A stretch of DNA of 34,619 nt, taken from Hyphochytrium catenoides (Eukaryota > Sar > Hyphochytriomycetes > Hyphochytriales > Hyphochytriaceae). Below, piece after piece: positions 8,857 to 18,698 of this stretch. Location: assembly GCA_900088475.1 (NCBI GenBank), contig FLMG01003967.1, positions 1 through 34,619 of the forward strand, in the 5' to 3' direction. The position numbers and the translations under genes are program-made. Position 1 is the first letter of the stretch. Every line of letters starts with the position of its first letter. Under the pieces are notes generated by a model. The model made no database searches. It was not told the DNA's origin and saw nothing but the letters and a program-made list of their open reading frames with translations.

Positions 8857-11800
8857 CTACAGCGCAGGAGGAGGAGGAGGAGGTCCTCGACCTGTTTTCC
8901 CATACGCTTCAGCGACGAGCTTTGAGATCCGGCCCATCGGCTGGGGCATGCCTCTCCCTCCGCGTTCTCCTCCTCTTGACATTGCGTTGAAGGCGATGGA
9001 GCCACGACCATACGGCGCAGGCGCTCCTCGATTATCTCCTCCTCCTGGGTAGTATGCACTCTCTCTTGGACTGAGATAGGCGCGATAGTTTTCAGCTCTT
9101 CCTCCATTCACGCCAAAGGCAACGTAAGAGGTGCGACTCTCTGCCCTGCCTCGTCCTTGCTGGCGTCCATACATTCCAGATGGGCGGTAGTAGAGGCTCT
9201 GCCCGACAGGGAGGAGAGAAATAGAGTTGGGAGGAGGAGGATAGAGAAATTCTTCCTCTTCCTCGTCTCTGCGATTGCCAAAGACCTGCGCGACATAGCG
9301 TGAAGCTCGGGCTGAGTCGACGCCGTGCATGTTCATCATGTTCCTGCCAATAGAGCCACGGCCCACCAGCTTCCGCTGCCTTCTTCCTCCCATAAAGCGA
9401 AGCTCTTCCTCGAGGAGGAAAACATTCTCTCCGCCCCTCTCCAGGTCTCTTTCTCCCTCTTTTCCGCAGGCTTCCAGGCTAATGTCGCAGGCAAGGCTCT
9501 GAGGGGCTTCTGCCAAGTTGGAGGCAAAGCGCGCTACCGTAAGGTTGGGCCTAATGACCATCACGCCCATGCGGTGCAGCTCCATGGCCTTCTCCGCCTC
9601 TCTTTCTTTCGCCTTGACTGTGGCCAGCAAACGAGGCTTCTTGTCTGGGAAGGCTCTCTGTATCAGCTGACAATACTCCTTGGTCCGCTCTGGGTCGTCC
9701 AGGAGGAAGATGACCGCGTCCGTGTTGCCTTCAATAGCAGAGAGGGAAGTAGGAGAGAGAGACAGAACTTCATCAACCAGTTCGATGTTCTTGGCTGCCT
9801 CTCTTCCTTCTTCTCCCTCTTTGTCGAGGAAACGGTGGAGGTTCTCTCTCACTGCGCTGTTGCCTAAAGCAGGAATACGGACTTTGGCGCCCGTAGAGCA
9901 GAGATGAAGAGAAAGAGAGAAGGCAAGCTCCGAGGCGCCGATGACCGCAGCCCTCTCTATCTTTAGAGGGAGACCTGCTTTCTGTGGATTCGCTGCTCCT
10001 CCTTCGCCATCTTCTCCTCCTCCTTCTCCATCTAACGTTTTCTTTCCATGATGGTCATCTCCATCACTCTCTAGCATCTTTCCTGCCTCCCCTGACCTCT
10101 TCACACCGAGTGAACAGAGAACGGGACCAAAGAGCTGAGCAATGACCACAGCGCCAACAATAGTAGCGGCAAAGAGTGGTCCCCACGTGTCAGGCGCCAA
10201 CATTTGAACTTCATTAGCTAATCCCAACGTAACGCCTGCTTGAGGCGTGAAGCACATCCACAGATTTGTATAGAACTCCTTCCCTTTCTTGAGAATGAAC
10301 TTCAAAGCAATGAACGTCCCAGCAATGAGGGCGAACCAGCGTACAGCGACGTAGGTCAGAGAGAGAGGAAGAGCCTTAGCCACCTGGTCAAGTTTCATGG
10401 CAGCCCCAGTCATGGTGAAGAACGGAAGAAAGACATAGGGAGCGGCAGTGTCAAGGATAACATGCATATCATGCCTGATGTGCTCGGATTTGTGACCAGC
10501 GATGCAGGAGGCGATCATGAGCACCAGGAGCTTCTCAAACTTTATCTCCCACTCCTCACCAAATTTCTCCTTTGAGAACTCAGCGAAGAACTCTGTAAAA
10601 GTGAACCAGCCGAACCCGGCCACCATCCAGACAACGCCCTTGACAGGGAGAGAGTACAGGAGAGAGAGAAGGGCATTCCCTCCTTCCTTAGGAGAGGGAT
10701 GGTGCAGAGAAAAAAGCCCGACGATGAAGAAGCTGAAGAGAGCTCCGATGAGAAGGTTTGAGAGAACAATGGCAAAGGTCACCAGAATAGCCGTAGGGTT
10801 GGCGGCCTTCTCAGTGCAAGAGAGCGAGGCCACAATCCTCGCTACAGAGAAGGTAACAAGCACAAGGAAGTCAGAGATCATCACCATACCGATCATTAGG
10901 TTCGTGAAGGGCCCAGCACTCTTCAGCTCTATTTGAATGGCTAGGGCAGTAGCAGGTGAGATCGCCACCCCAATAGAGGCGAAGAGAAGTGCGACAGAGA
11001 TGGAGCATGACCCGCCAAGTGCGCCGTAGAAGAACGCTCCAGCTGCCACGGAAAGGATTCCCGTCATGATGCTGAGAATCGTGACGTACTGCACGCCCAA
11101 TGTGATGCCAATATTTCTAATGTGAGGCTTCAGGTCGGGCCAGTACAGCTCCTGTCCAGCCTGGAAGGCAATGAAAGAGAGTGCCACGTTGTTCACAAAG
11201 GCAGCAAGACCCATCACAGTCTCCTTCTGAAGCAGATTGGTAAGGAAGGGCCCAGCCATAACGCCAATGAGAAGGTAGCCGGTGATAATGGGGAGTCGGA
11301 GGAGAGCAGGAAAGAGCATAGCGAGGGGAAATGCTGCCACACAGACGATAGCGAAGCCGATGCTGCCCATGATGGTACGGAAGAGGCTCAACTTTGGCAT
11401 TTCTCCTTCTTTGCCCTCTGCCTTCTCTTTCCCTTCCTCTGCTAGCTCTTCTGCATCGATGACGCCAGGAGCACCGTTCCCTCCTGTGGAGAGAGCTTGC
11501 TGCTGGGTAGTCTGATCTGCAATTTGTGCCCCTCCTCCGTTCACAGTACCTGTTGCTCCTCCCGCTCTTGTCTGATGGCTCTGTGCCGGGCTGGGGCTCA
11601 CAGCAGCAGGGATCATCTTAGGTTGCACCACAGGGGCTTGGGGTCTCCCCTGTCCTCCAGTTGCCGTTACGCCCTGTGCTCCGGTTGTTGTCGTGGTGGA
11701 CTGGGTACCTTTTACTGCAGTTCCCATGCTTTCTGCTCCTGCAGGTGCAGCTGGCATCATTCCTCCACTGGTGTCACCTTGCATTCCCATTGATCTGCTG

Positions 11801-12048
11801 TCCATTCCTGCTACTGGTCCGGCAGCAGAGACAGAGGGAAGGCTGTTTCCCTGCAAGATCTCTCTAACAGCGGCTTCATTGTTCAGTCCTTGAGCTAGGA
11901 TAGACGCGAGGTCTACATTCTGAGAGACAGAAAAACGAAGAGAGAACAGAAAGATAAGGAGAAGAAGAACAAGAGAAGAGAAGCTGACTCTGTTACTTCT
12001 CGACTTTCCCATAAAGAGGGAGGTAACTTCCGTCTGAACCTTCATCAT
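8857..12048 (-). CDS. CPA2/KEA-type cation-proton antiporter with signal peptide and Gly-rich tail
   Basis: 1063 residues in one uninterrupted frame. It exchanges a monovalent cation (K+ or Na+) for H+ by family; the ion cannot be read from sequence. A signal peptide is clear; the internal Met13 (MGKSRSNRVSFSSLVLLLL) would give an equally good start at 12012. Residues 44-216 are a Gly/Ala/Thr/Gln-rich linker predicted outside the membrane or in a lumen. Residues 221-650 form the antiporter core with about a dozen helices: the crossover stretch IGVAISPATALAIQ (359-372), then a helix with a single buried Asp393 (MVMISDFLVLV), and TPQAGVTLGLA (601-611) near the C-end. A cytosolic nucleotide-binding-like domain follows (698-845, AAVIGASELAFSLSLHL), but its glycine motif is not the classical GxGxxG of RCK/TrkA. 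The last 190 residues are Arg/Gly/Tyr-rich and end in poly-proline. Membrane location (plasma, plastid or endomembrane) is unclear. Confidence 0.88.
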   Translation of the reverse strand: MMKVQTEVTSLFMGKSRSNRVSFSSLVLLLLIFLFSLRFSVSQNVDLASILAQGLNNEAAVREILQGNSLPSVSAAGPVAGMDSRSMGMQGDTSGGMMPAAPAGAESMGTAVKGTQSTTTTTGAQGVTATGGQGRPQAPVVQPKMIPAAVSPSPAQSHQTRAGGATGTVNGGGAQIADQTTQQQALSTGGNGAPGVIDAEELAEEGKEKAEGKEGEMPKLSLFRTIMGSIGFAIVCVAAFPLAMLFPALLRLPIITGYLLIGVMAGPFLTNLLQKETVMGLAAFVNNVALSFIAFQAGQELYWPDLKPHIRNIGITLGVQYVTILSIMTGILSVAAGAFFYGALGGSCSISVALLFASIGVAISPATALAIQIELKSAGPFTNLMIGMVMISDFLVLVTFSVARIVASLSCTEKAANPTAILVTFAIVLSNLLIGALFSFFIVGLFSLHHPSPKEGGNALLSLLYSLPVKGVVWMVAGFGWFTFTEFFAEFSKEKFGEEWEIKFEKLLVLMIASCIAGHKSEHIRHDMHVILDTAAPYVFLPFFTMTGAAMKLDQVAKALPLSLTYVAVRWFALIAGTFIALKFILKKGKEFYTNLWMCFTPQAGVTLGLANEVQMLAPDTWGPLFAATIVGAVVIAQLFGPVLCSLGVKRSGEAGKMLESDGDDHHGKKTLDGEGGGEDGEGGAANPQKAGLPLKIERAAVIGASELAFSLSLHLCSTGAKVRIPALGNSAVRENLHRFLDKEGEEGREAAKNIELVDEVLSLSPTSLSAIEGNTDAVIFLLDDPERTKEYCQLIQRAFPDKKPRLLATVKAKEREAEKAMELHRMGVMVIRPNLTVARFASNLAEAPQSLACDISLEACGKEGERDLERGGENVFLLEEELRFMGGRRQRKLVGRGSIGRNMMNMHGVDSARASRYVAQVFGNRRDEEEEEFLYPPPPNSISLLPVGQSLYYRPSGMYGRQQGRGRAESRTSYVAFGVNGGRAENYRAYLSPRESAYYPGGGDNRGAPAPYGRGSIAFNAMSRGGERGGRGMPQPMGRISKLVAEAYGKTGRGPPPPPPAL

Positions 12049-12695
12049 CCTCGGCCACGCCTAACCGATGTTGCGATGTGCTCGCCTCCTCTCTCAGGGG
12101 CATGGAAAGACTGAAGATCGAGAGCAAAAAGAGGAATCGAGAGAGAAGAAGCGGAAAAGCCAGACTTTCTCTCTTTGGATGGCGCCACACAGAAAAGGGG
12201 AATGTACTGGAGTTTTAGCTAGGTGATCCAGTCAATTGCAGTAGGTCTAGAAGGTGGCGACGCTGTGTAAGAGGGAGAGATCGAAAGAACGAGAGGGAGA
12301 GAGTAGATGGTTGCGCGAAGGAGAGAGAGCAAAGTGATGGCGTATCAGTAGCAATGGAAGTTGCATACTGAGAAGCAGTGGTAAGATGTAAGGGAAGAGT
12401 AGAGAGCTGCCAGCGCTCTCCACCAGACCCGGCGTCTACCGTCTCTTCTTCTGCTGGCGACCTGCGCCTTCTCTACTTTACCGCCTCCAACGATTATATT
12501 TCCTCCCTCTTTCTTTCTCCCTTCCTGTATCTGCTGCAGGGGTATCGTGAGTGACCATGATAAGGTCAGCGGTGACTTCTCCGGCTCTCCATCGCCGCGG
12601 GAATCAGCTAGCAAAGTGCTGGAGAGGACTGGACAGAGCCAAGTGGAGATTAATTGGCGCACGAGAAGGGAATGAAAAGGAGGGGAATAGAACGT

Positions 12696-12702
12696 GAAGA
12701 GA

Positions 12703-12746
<44 letters not shown>

Positions 12747-12769
12747 AAGAAGAGAGAGAGAAAGAAAAT
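12696..12769. repeat. (GA)n tract with 10-bp sub-units
   Basis: About seven GAGAGAGAAA-like decamers in tandem, some 650 bp upstream of the antiporter start. On the antiporter's coding strand it is a CT tract. Confidence 0.9.
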
Positions 12770-12901
12770 AGAGAGCGTACTGAAAGTGTGAGGATGCAGC
12801 TCAACCTCTCGGCCCTAAGATACTAGAGGAGCAAGGATCTTCACTGATCTATAACCTATGGATGGCAGGGGATGATGAAAGGAGCAAATTTAGGGGGATA
12901 G

Positions 12902-12969
12902 ACAGAGAGAGGGGAACGAGAGAGAGGAGAGAGACACAAAGAGAGAGAGAGAGAAAGAGAGAGAGAGAA
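12902..12969. repeat. (GA)n tract
   Basis: A second GA-rich low-complexity stretch upstream of the antiporter, broken by short ACA and GGGG interruptions. Confidence 0.88.
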
Positions 12970-13446
12970 GGGAGAATAGCACCCAGAAGGGTCAACGAAC
13001 GGGGAAAATTGCTGAGCAAGTGCAAATTGATAGGTTAATAGGGCCTGCGTTCGACAGAGGATGGACATGAGACAGTAAAACGAAGAAAGTCTAACAGAGG
13101 AGTGGTCCGCTCTTTCTTCTTTCCTCAGCCTGTGCTCTGTGGCTCCTCTGTCCATGTTCTCCTCCCTCCTACTACCTAGCCAAGCGTCGTGTAAACAACT
13201 TGCTGCTGTACAAAGGCGAGAGACTAGTCAGGGACCACGGAAAAAGTAACCGGTCTTTTATGGTGCATCTCTACTTCGACTGCTCTTTTAAACGAGCTCT
13301 AAGCTGGGCAGCGGAAGCTTTCAACACGACGCAAAGGAGGAAGAGATAGGACAAGGAGAGCTCCAACATAAGCTTTTTATAAAGAAGTATGCGATGAAAG
13401 AAATTGAAGAGAGAGAAGAAGAGAGAGAGAGAGACAGAAGACACGC

Positions 13447-13518
13447 ACAACGGAAGAGGAAAGGAGAACAGTCGTACGTTTGACAACGGAAGGGGAAAGG
13501 AGAACAGTCGTACGTTTG
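13447..13518. repeat. 36-bp tandem repeat, two copies
   Basis: Copies 13447-13482 and 13483-13518 differ at one position (A or G after ACAACGGAAG) and both contain GTCGTACGTTTG. Origin and role unknown. Confidence 0.9.
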
Positions 13519-13611
13519 ACCAGCCCGGCCCAGAATCAATTAAGGGCCAGCTTCTAAAGGCACGAAGAGGCAAGTGGAAAGCACGCCACGTGACATTTTT
13601 ACCTCGCTTCA

Positions 13612-13633
13612 TCTCTCTCTCTCTCTCTCTCTC
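13612..13633. repeat. (CT)n tract
   Basis: A run of CT dinucleotides, about 22 nt, between the antiporter and paralogue B. Confidence 0.85.
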
Positions 13634-16600
13634 CCGTCCATAGCTTCCCTAGCTGCTTCTCTTCCTCAAGAGTAGCAAACGTTAGCGCTCTCACGCCGCA
13701 AGACAACAAGGAAGAAGAAGAGCATTATTGGACAGAGGATCGCATTTGTGCCCGCAGCAGTTCTGCGGCGTGACCAGCAAGTGTGGTGCTGACTGACGCC
13801 GCTGGGCCATGGCCAATGTCAGGCCGCCGCCGCCGCCCATCAATCCATCAGCCGCCACCTTGGCACTCTCCATTGTTTGGTATCTCGTCTCTCCTTCACT
13901 ATCTCTCTCTCTCTCTTTTTCGTGATCTGTGTTGTCTTACCCTAGACTTTCTCTATCTAGAGTTCACTCACTATCTGTCTCTCTACACTCTGTATCGATG
14001 CTGGAATTACCTTCAAGGTCGCTTCATCCTAGGATAGACGTATTACGTTGCAGTCTTAATTAAACACCGATAATCGCTATACTCTTTCCTCTTTCTCAAT
14101 ACTAGGTAAAGCAAACTAAAAGTAAAGAGTGATGTTGAAGTTCATATAATGTCGCGTTAGGGAGCGGTATGATAGCGGGGCTGCCCCCGCAGCACGGCAC
14201 TCCCTCCACTTCTTGTGTCGCCTCGAAGGTAAGAAAGGACGCCACCGCCCCGGCGCCACAGCAGCAGCAGCAGCAAGTTCCCCAGCACCTCCTGAGCTCA
14301 CCAGCAGCAGCAGAAGAAGAGTCATCATCCTCAGTACTTTAAGGCTGTCTTGGTACTACTGAACATAGAAGAAAGAAAGAGAGAGAAGAAGAAGAAGTGG
14401 CACAGGCCACGGACCTCCTCAGCTCTAGTAGCACACACTTTGTCGACCACCAGCTTTTATTGGCGACGAGGAGGAGGAGGAGGAGGACAATGCGATAGTT
14501 CCTTTGAGAGGACGGAAGAGGAAGAAATCGTCGTGGCCAACAAAATGCAGAGTTGCAAGGCAAAGAATGAGGAGATAGAGGAGCGCAGAGGTAGAAGTGA
14601 CGGACAGCTAATAAAGGCAGAGTGGAGTGAAGAGGTGGGACTGTTGAGACCCTTCAACGCAAGAGAAGAAGGTCGACAATAGAACTGCTACAGTGTAAAT
14701 GACCGCGGTCTTTCTGTCTGTTGCTGCGCTTACATCGTGCACCTCTATCTTGCTGCCACGACAACTCTTGTCCTCCTACTTTGTCACCTGAAAGACGACA
14801 GCGGCGTAGGGCTAGCCCCTCATCAACAATAGCTCCTACCTGAAAGAAGTATCCTCTCTTCTTGACTTTCCTAATCCAGCATTAGCATGAGTCTGTCTTC
14901 ACGCTGGCTCAATCAGCATAGCCGTTCCTCTCGTTCTCTCGGGACCAATAGAAGCTCGCCTGGAGAGCTAAAGTAACTAAGCGGTGGACATTGTTGAAGA
15001 ATTGTTATTAGAAGAAGGGGCAAACTCTATATGATATCTCTTCTTCTGCCGTTCTGCTATTAGGAAAGGCCCTGCAGGTCATGAATGCAGTCCTACCGCC
15101 CCCGGAATCCTTTCTCCTTGGTTGCTATAAGATAGCTGCTGCCCCTAACAAATCGCAATCGACCTTCTGAGAAAAGCTCTCCCTCAACTTCTCTGGAACT
15201 ACTAGCTGACGAAAGCCGATCCTCTTCCTGCTGGACAGGAGGAGGAGGATGTACAGTGTGGCGCGAAGGAAGAGGTTCATCTCAGTCCGGCAATGAAGAA
15301 AGAGAAGAGCCTTGTCGCAACGTTCTTACAGAGGAGCTAAGAAGGATAGTAGAAACCGACCAAGCGATAGAAAGCCTTCTTCTCAGGAGCTATTATCGAT
15401 GTGATGTTATTATCCTCCTCGCTCTCTCGTTCCACTCTCTGCTCGGGTTCTTGTTGTTCTTGGTGGCTGGGGTATGGCCGACAGAGCGTTGATTGAGCCC
15501 TCCTTAACCAGGTTACTTTGGACTTTAGTGGTAGAAGAGAGAACTGGTGAACAACCCTTCTTCTTCTTGTCGTTGGTTCCATGATGGAGCTCCCAGTTTT
15601 TCTGCGGCAACAAAAGTGATGAGGAGGTACAATTGATGCGGTGTGCCGCGGAGGCAGAAGACGACGCTGCTCCAGCCTGCTAATTCTCCTCTTGTTGTTG
15701 CTCATCACTGGCTACAGGTTACTCCCACTAACCAATCCTTCTTCTGGAACTATCTTCACAGTCGACGGTATACTACCGCTGCTGCCCAACTGGACAGAGG
15801 AGGTTGCATTGTCCGGCAATTATCAATGGATCGGTCAATTGTGTCCAATATCAGGAGGAAACGGTGAGCGGTGGGCACCAGGCTGCGAAGAGGAGAAAGA
15901 GAAACAAAGAGAACAGAAAAGTCGCAAGGATATACGAAAGGAGGAGAAATCTTCCATAGCTAGTGGTGAAGCTATGCACACGGGAAAGAAGGGCAGGAGG
16001 AAAGAGGATATTATTCATCAACCAGCAGAAGGAAAGATCGCTTTTCCTACTAGCGGCAATGCCATCAGAGATATCGGCAGGATTCCATCGCTTCGAGAGG
16101 CTAGTAGCCCAGGAGGTGGACACGATACTTCTGATCCTCCATGTTCGTTTCTCCTCTCTCACCCACGTTCTGCACTTATGTATCCTCTTGCTTGCATGGA
16201 TGGACGGAGGAAGCTGCCCTGTTATTTAGTCGATGACCAAGTACCATGACGATATCCTTCTTTTCTCTTCTTTTTGCCTTCCTTCTTTCTTCTCCTAGTG
16301 AGGAGGTGCTATCCAACCCCCGCAATGCACTAAAGACGATGAAGACAAGGAGAGCGAAAAGCGCCAATGAGGGCTCAACGATGTTGTTAGAGCGTGCCAA
16401 GTCGCAGAAAAGAATAGAGCAGGAAAGAGGCAGTCCGGAAGATGGGCAGCGGCGGCTCGGTCCACTTGTTACATGGCCACCGGCGGGCGGGACAGAGCAT
16501 GCCGAAGGCCGGAAAGAGCGAGAGGAGTGCCAAGATGGTGAGACTTTGAAATGAGCGAGGAAGAGACCCAAGCGTGTCTGATATCCGAAGCAGGAGGGCA

Positions 16601-16664
16601 TTTCTTTTGGGAATGGCCAAGGCGTTGTCGCCTTTCCTGTGACACACAGCGAAGGGAAGTCAGG

Positions 16665-16690
16665 AGCCATTAACGACAGCGTTAATGGCT
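16665..16690. other. Perfect 11-bp hairpin, ACAG loop
   Basis: AGCCATTAACG and CGTTAATGGCT are exact reverse complements separated by ACAG. It sits alone in a non-coding stretch; no T-run follows. It may be a chance palindrome or part of a structured RNA. Confidence 0.6.
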
Positions 16691-18698
16691 GCAGTGTGAG
16701 GGCAACGACAGTACGTCGGCTCTTGGATGACGATGGAGTTCTATTATTGGTCTCAAGGAGGGCAAGAATAGTCAACGTACTCTGAAGTCCTCCAAGGGCA
16801 GAATAGCGGTAACAGCACATGATGAAAGCGATTGGTGTGCGGATACATCATTTGTTATCACTAAAATCTCCTCAGTCATCATCACAGTAGCATCGTGACC
16901 AAATAAAGGTAAGCAGAACCATCCAACAACGAATGCCGCTCCTCCCGGCGCCACCCGCCGCCGGCATTATTTAGCCAGCCAAGTAGGTAACAGTGAACTA
17001 TGGTCGCTTGCACCTCCTCACTCTGTAGCGCTTCTGCTGGTCGTCATCAGCGTCCACCCGTTTATCGGCACACTCGTTAATTGGATGAAGGAGAACAAGG
17101 TCTAGGCATTGTCTTGTATATCATGGGTAACGAAGGAGAAAAGATGACCAAAGTCGTCTCATCGAAGACTGGGACGATGGAGAGCAAACAGGAGGAGCGG
17201 GGAAGGTTGTTGACGGAAAGAGTGCATCGCGGTGAACTTCTAGAGATTATCCTCAAGAAAAGAAGGAGTGTCGTTGTTTGATACTGATGCTGCCGCGCAG
17301 CTGCGACAAGCAGTAGTCCCTGACTGTGTTCCTACTGCACGACGATCGGCCGCTTTCATGCTGCTGGAGGAATAGGAAAGAGTACCGGCAGCACTAATTA
17401 TTATTTTCCTGGCATCACATCCAATGAGGTTCCTGTGGCTGCCGGCACAATGAGTTTGATAGGACCACCTCGCCTCTTCAACTTATCAGCAAACTGATAA
17501 GAAGGGCAAGCAAGAACGTGTCACCACAGTATCTCCAGATCTTCTGCGCAGAAAAAGCATGGGCCAGTGCCAAGGCCAGCATGGGCCACTGCCAGCAGGG
17601 ATACTCGACCAGCACAAACCAACTGATGCTGCTATCTCAGCTATCGAGATATTAGCCTGTGCATGAAGTTGAGCGAATCATACATAAAGATAATAAGCAG
17701 ATCATACAATTTTATAAGAACGAAGTATGTTAGTAGCCAATTGCCGTCGCAAAGCATATGCGACACGTCTTCCCGCGGACTCTCCAGTGTCTAGTGGTAC
17801 AATCCACCAGGTATCACATCAAAGGAAGATAGACCCAGAGACAGAAGTTGAAGCCTGCAGAGGCCAAGAAGCCTCTTACGCCCTGAATCAACCGAGCCAA
17901 CAGAGCTCTTCGACCTCCAGTCCGGCTCTTCTTGCTGCCGTCATGAAGTTCACGATGACATGAGACGACCGAGTGATGCCTTGACCCACTCTCAAACTAT
18001 CGACTATGGAAACCACGAGTCCAACGTCGCCCTAGAGCCTCTGAGTCTGTGCTATTCTGTCAGATCAATAGCCAGAGAGCTGCCCTTGTCCGTTTGACCT
18101 GCGGCCCATCGACAGACAACAGAAAGATCTGAGTCCATCATCCAGCCTATGACCGTTCAGAATGAATACGTACGTAAGTTTGTATAAGCCCAGACTCGAG
18201 GCCTATATCGCTGATCCGCACAAAGAAGTTGAAGCAGTGTTAGAATGTCCTTTCGCGCGTTTTCCACAGGAGCTTCGGGGATGGCAGAGCTCGTTCTTCT
18301 GTCTGACCCGCCAACCACCAGATCCGCAGCAGCGCCAGAGCCCTTGCTCCTCCCGGAAGACAGCATCTCTCTCACTCGTCGCCTCTCCACTGACTCTGCT
18401 GTCTTTTGCTGTCCCGCTGTGGTTTGTGTCTCTCTCAGTCTCTTTTCGGAAGGCGTCCTTTCTCTTCATTACCAGCTGTTTAGCTGTCTTTTGCTGCCGT
18501 GTCACTGCATTGCTAGACTTTCCGGCCTCGTTTTCCTACGGAAATAGTGGGAACATCTCAAGTCTCTGACGTCTCATAAGCTCTGTCAAGTGAGTTTGGG
18601 GTTGCTTCTCATCCTCCATCTTTAACTCTGCCTAGTTAGGCGAAGGACCTAACCCGTGCGACACAAGAGGCACGATACTAGCGAGAGGAGCGACAGTT

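Larger units (their letters stand above)
12049..18698. other. 6.6-kb region without a supported gene
   Basis: No frame here shows a known domain or an exon chain that holds phase. It contains GA tracts (12696-12769, 12902-12969, 13407-13434), a CT tract (13612-13633), a 36-bp tandem repeat (13447-13518), short GCC, CAG and GAG runs (13827, 14260, 14468), an 11-bp hairpin (16665-16690) and a 22-bp-spaced duplication (17556-17594). Longest frames are 16820-16176 (-, 214 codons) and 15641-16249 (+, GTG start, 202 codons); both look unstructured. The stretch 12535-12690 (+) has protein-like bias (VSDHDKVSGDFSG) and might be a stray exon. It probably includes the 5' UTRs of the antiporter and paralogue B. 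A non-coding RNA cannot be excluded. Confidence 0.55.

Noticed and set aside
15641-16249. 202-codon plus-strand ORF with a hydrophobic start
   Set aside because: It begins at GTG, not ATG, and shows no family resemblance; kept only as part of the gene-poor region.
16176-16820. 214-codon minus-strand ORF
   Set aside because: Has an ATG, but composition is scattered, no domain or signal peptide is visible, and it overlaps other equally long frames on the opposite strand.
18162-18569. 135-codon plus-strand ORF upstream of paralogue B
   Set aside because: Another frame and the opposite strand are also open; no conserved segment, and a donor-like GTACGTAAGT occurs right after the ATG. More likely 5' flank.
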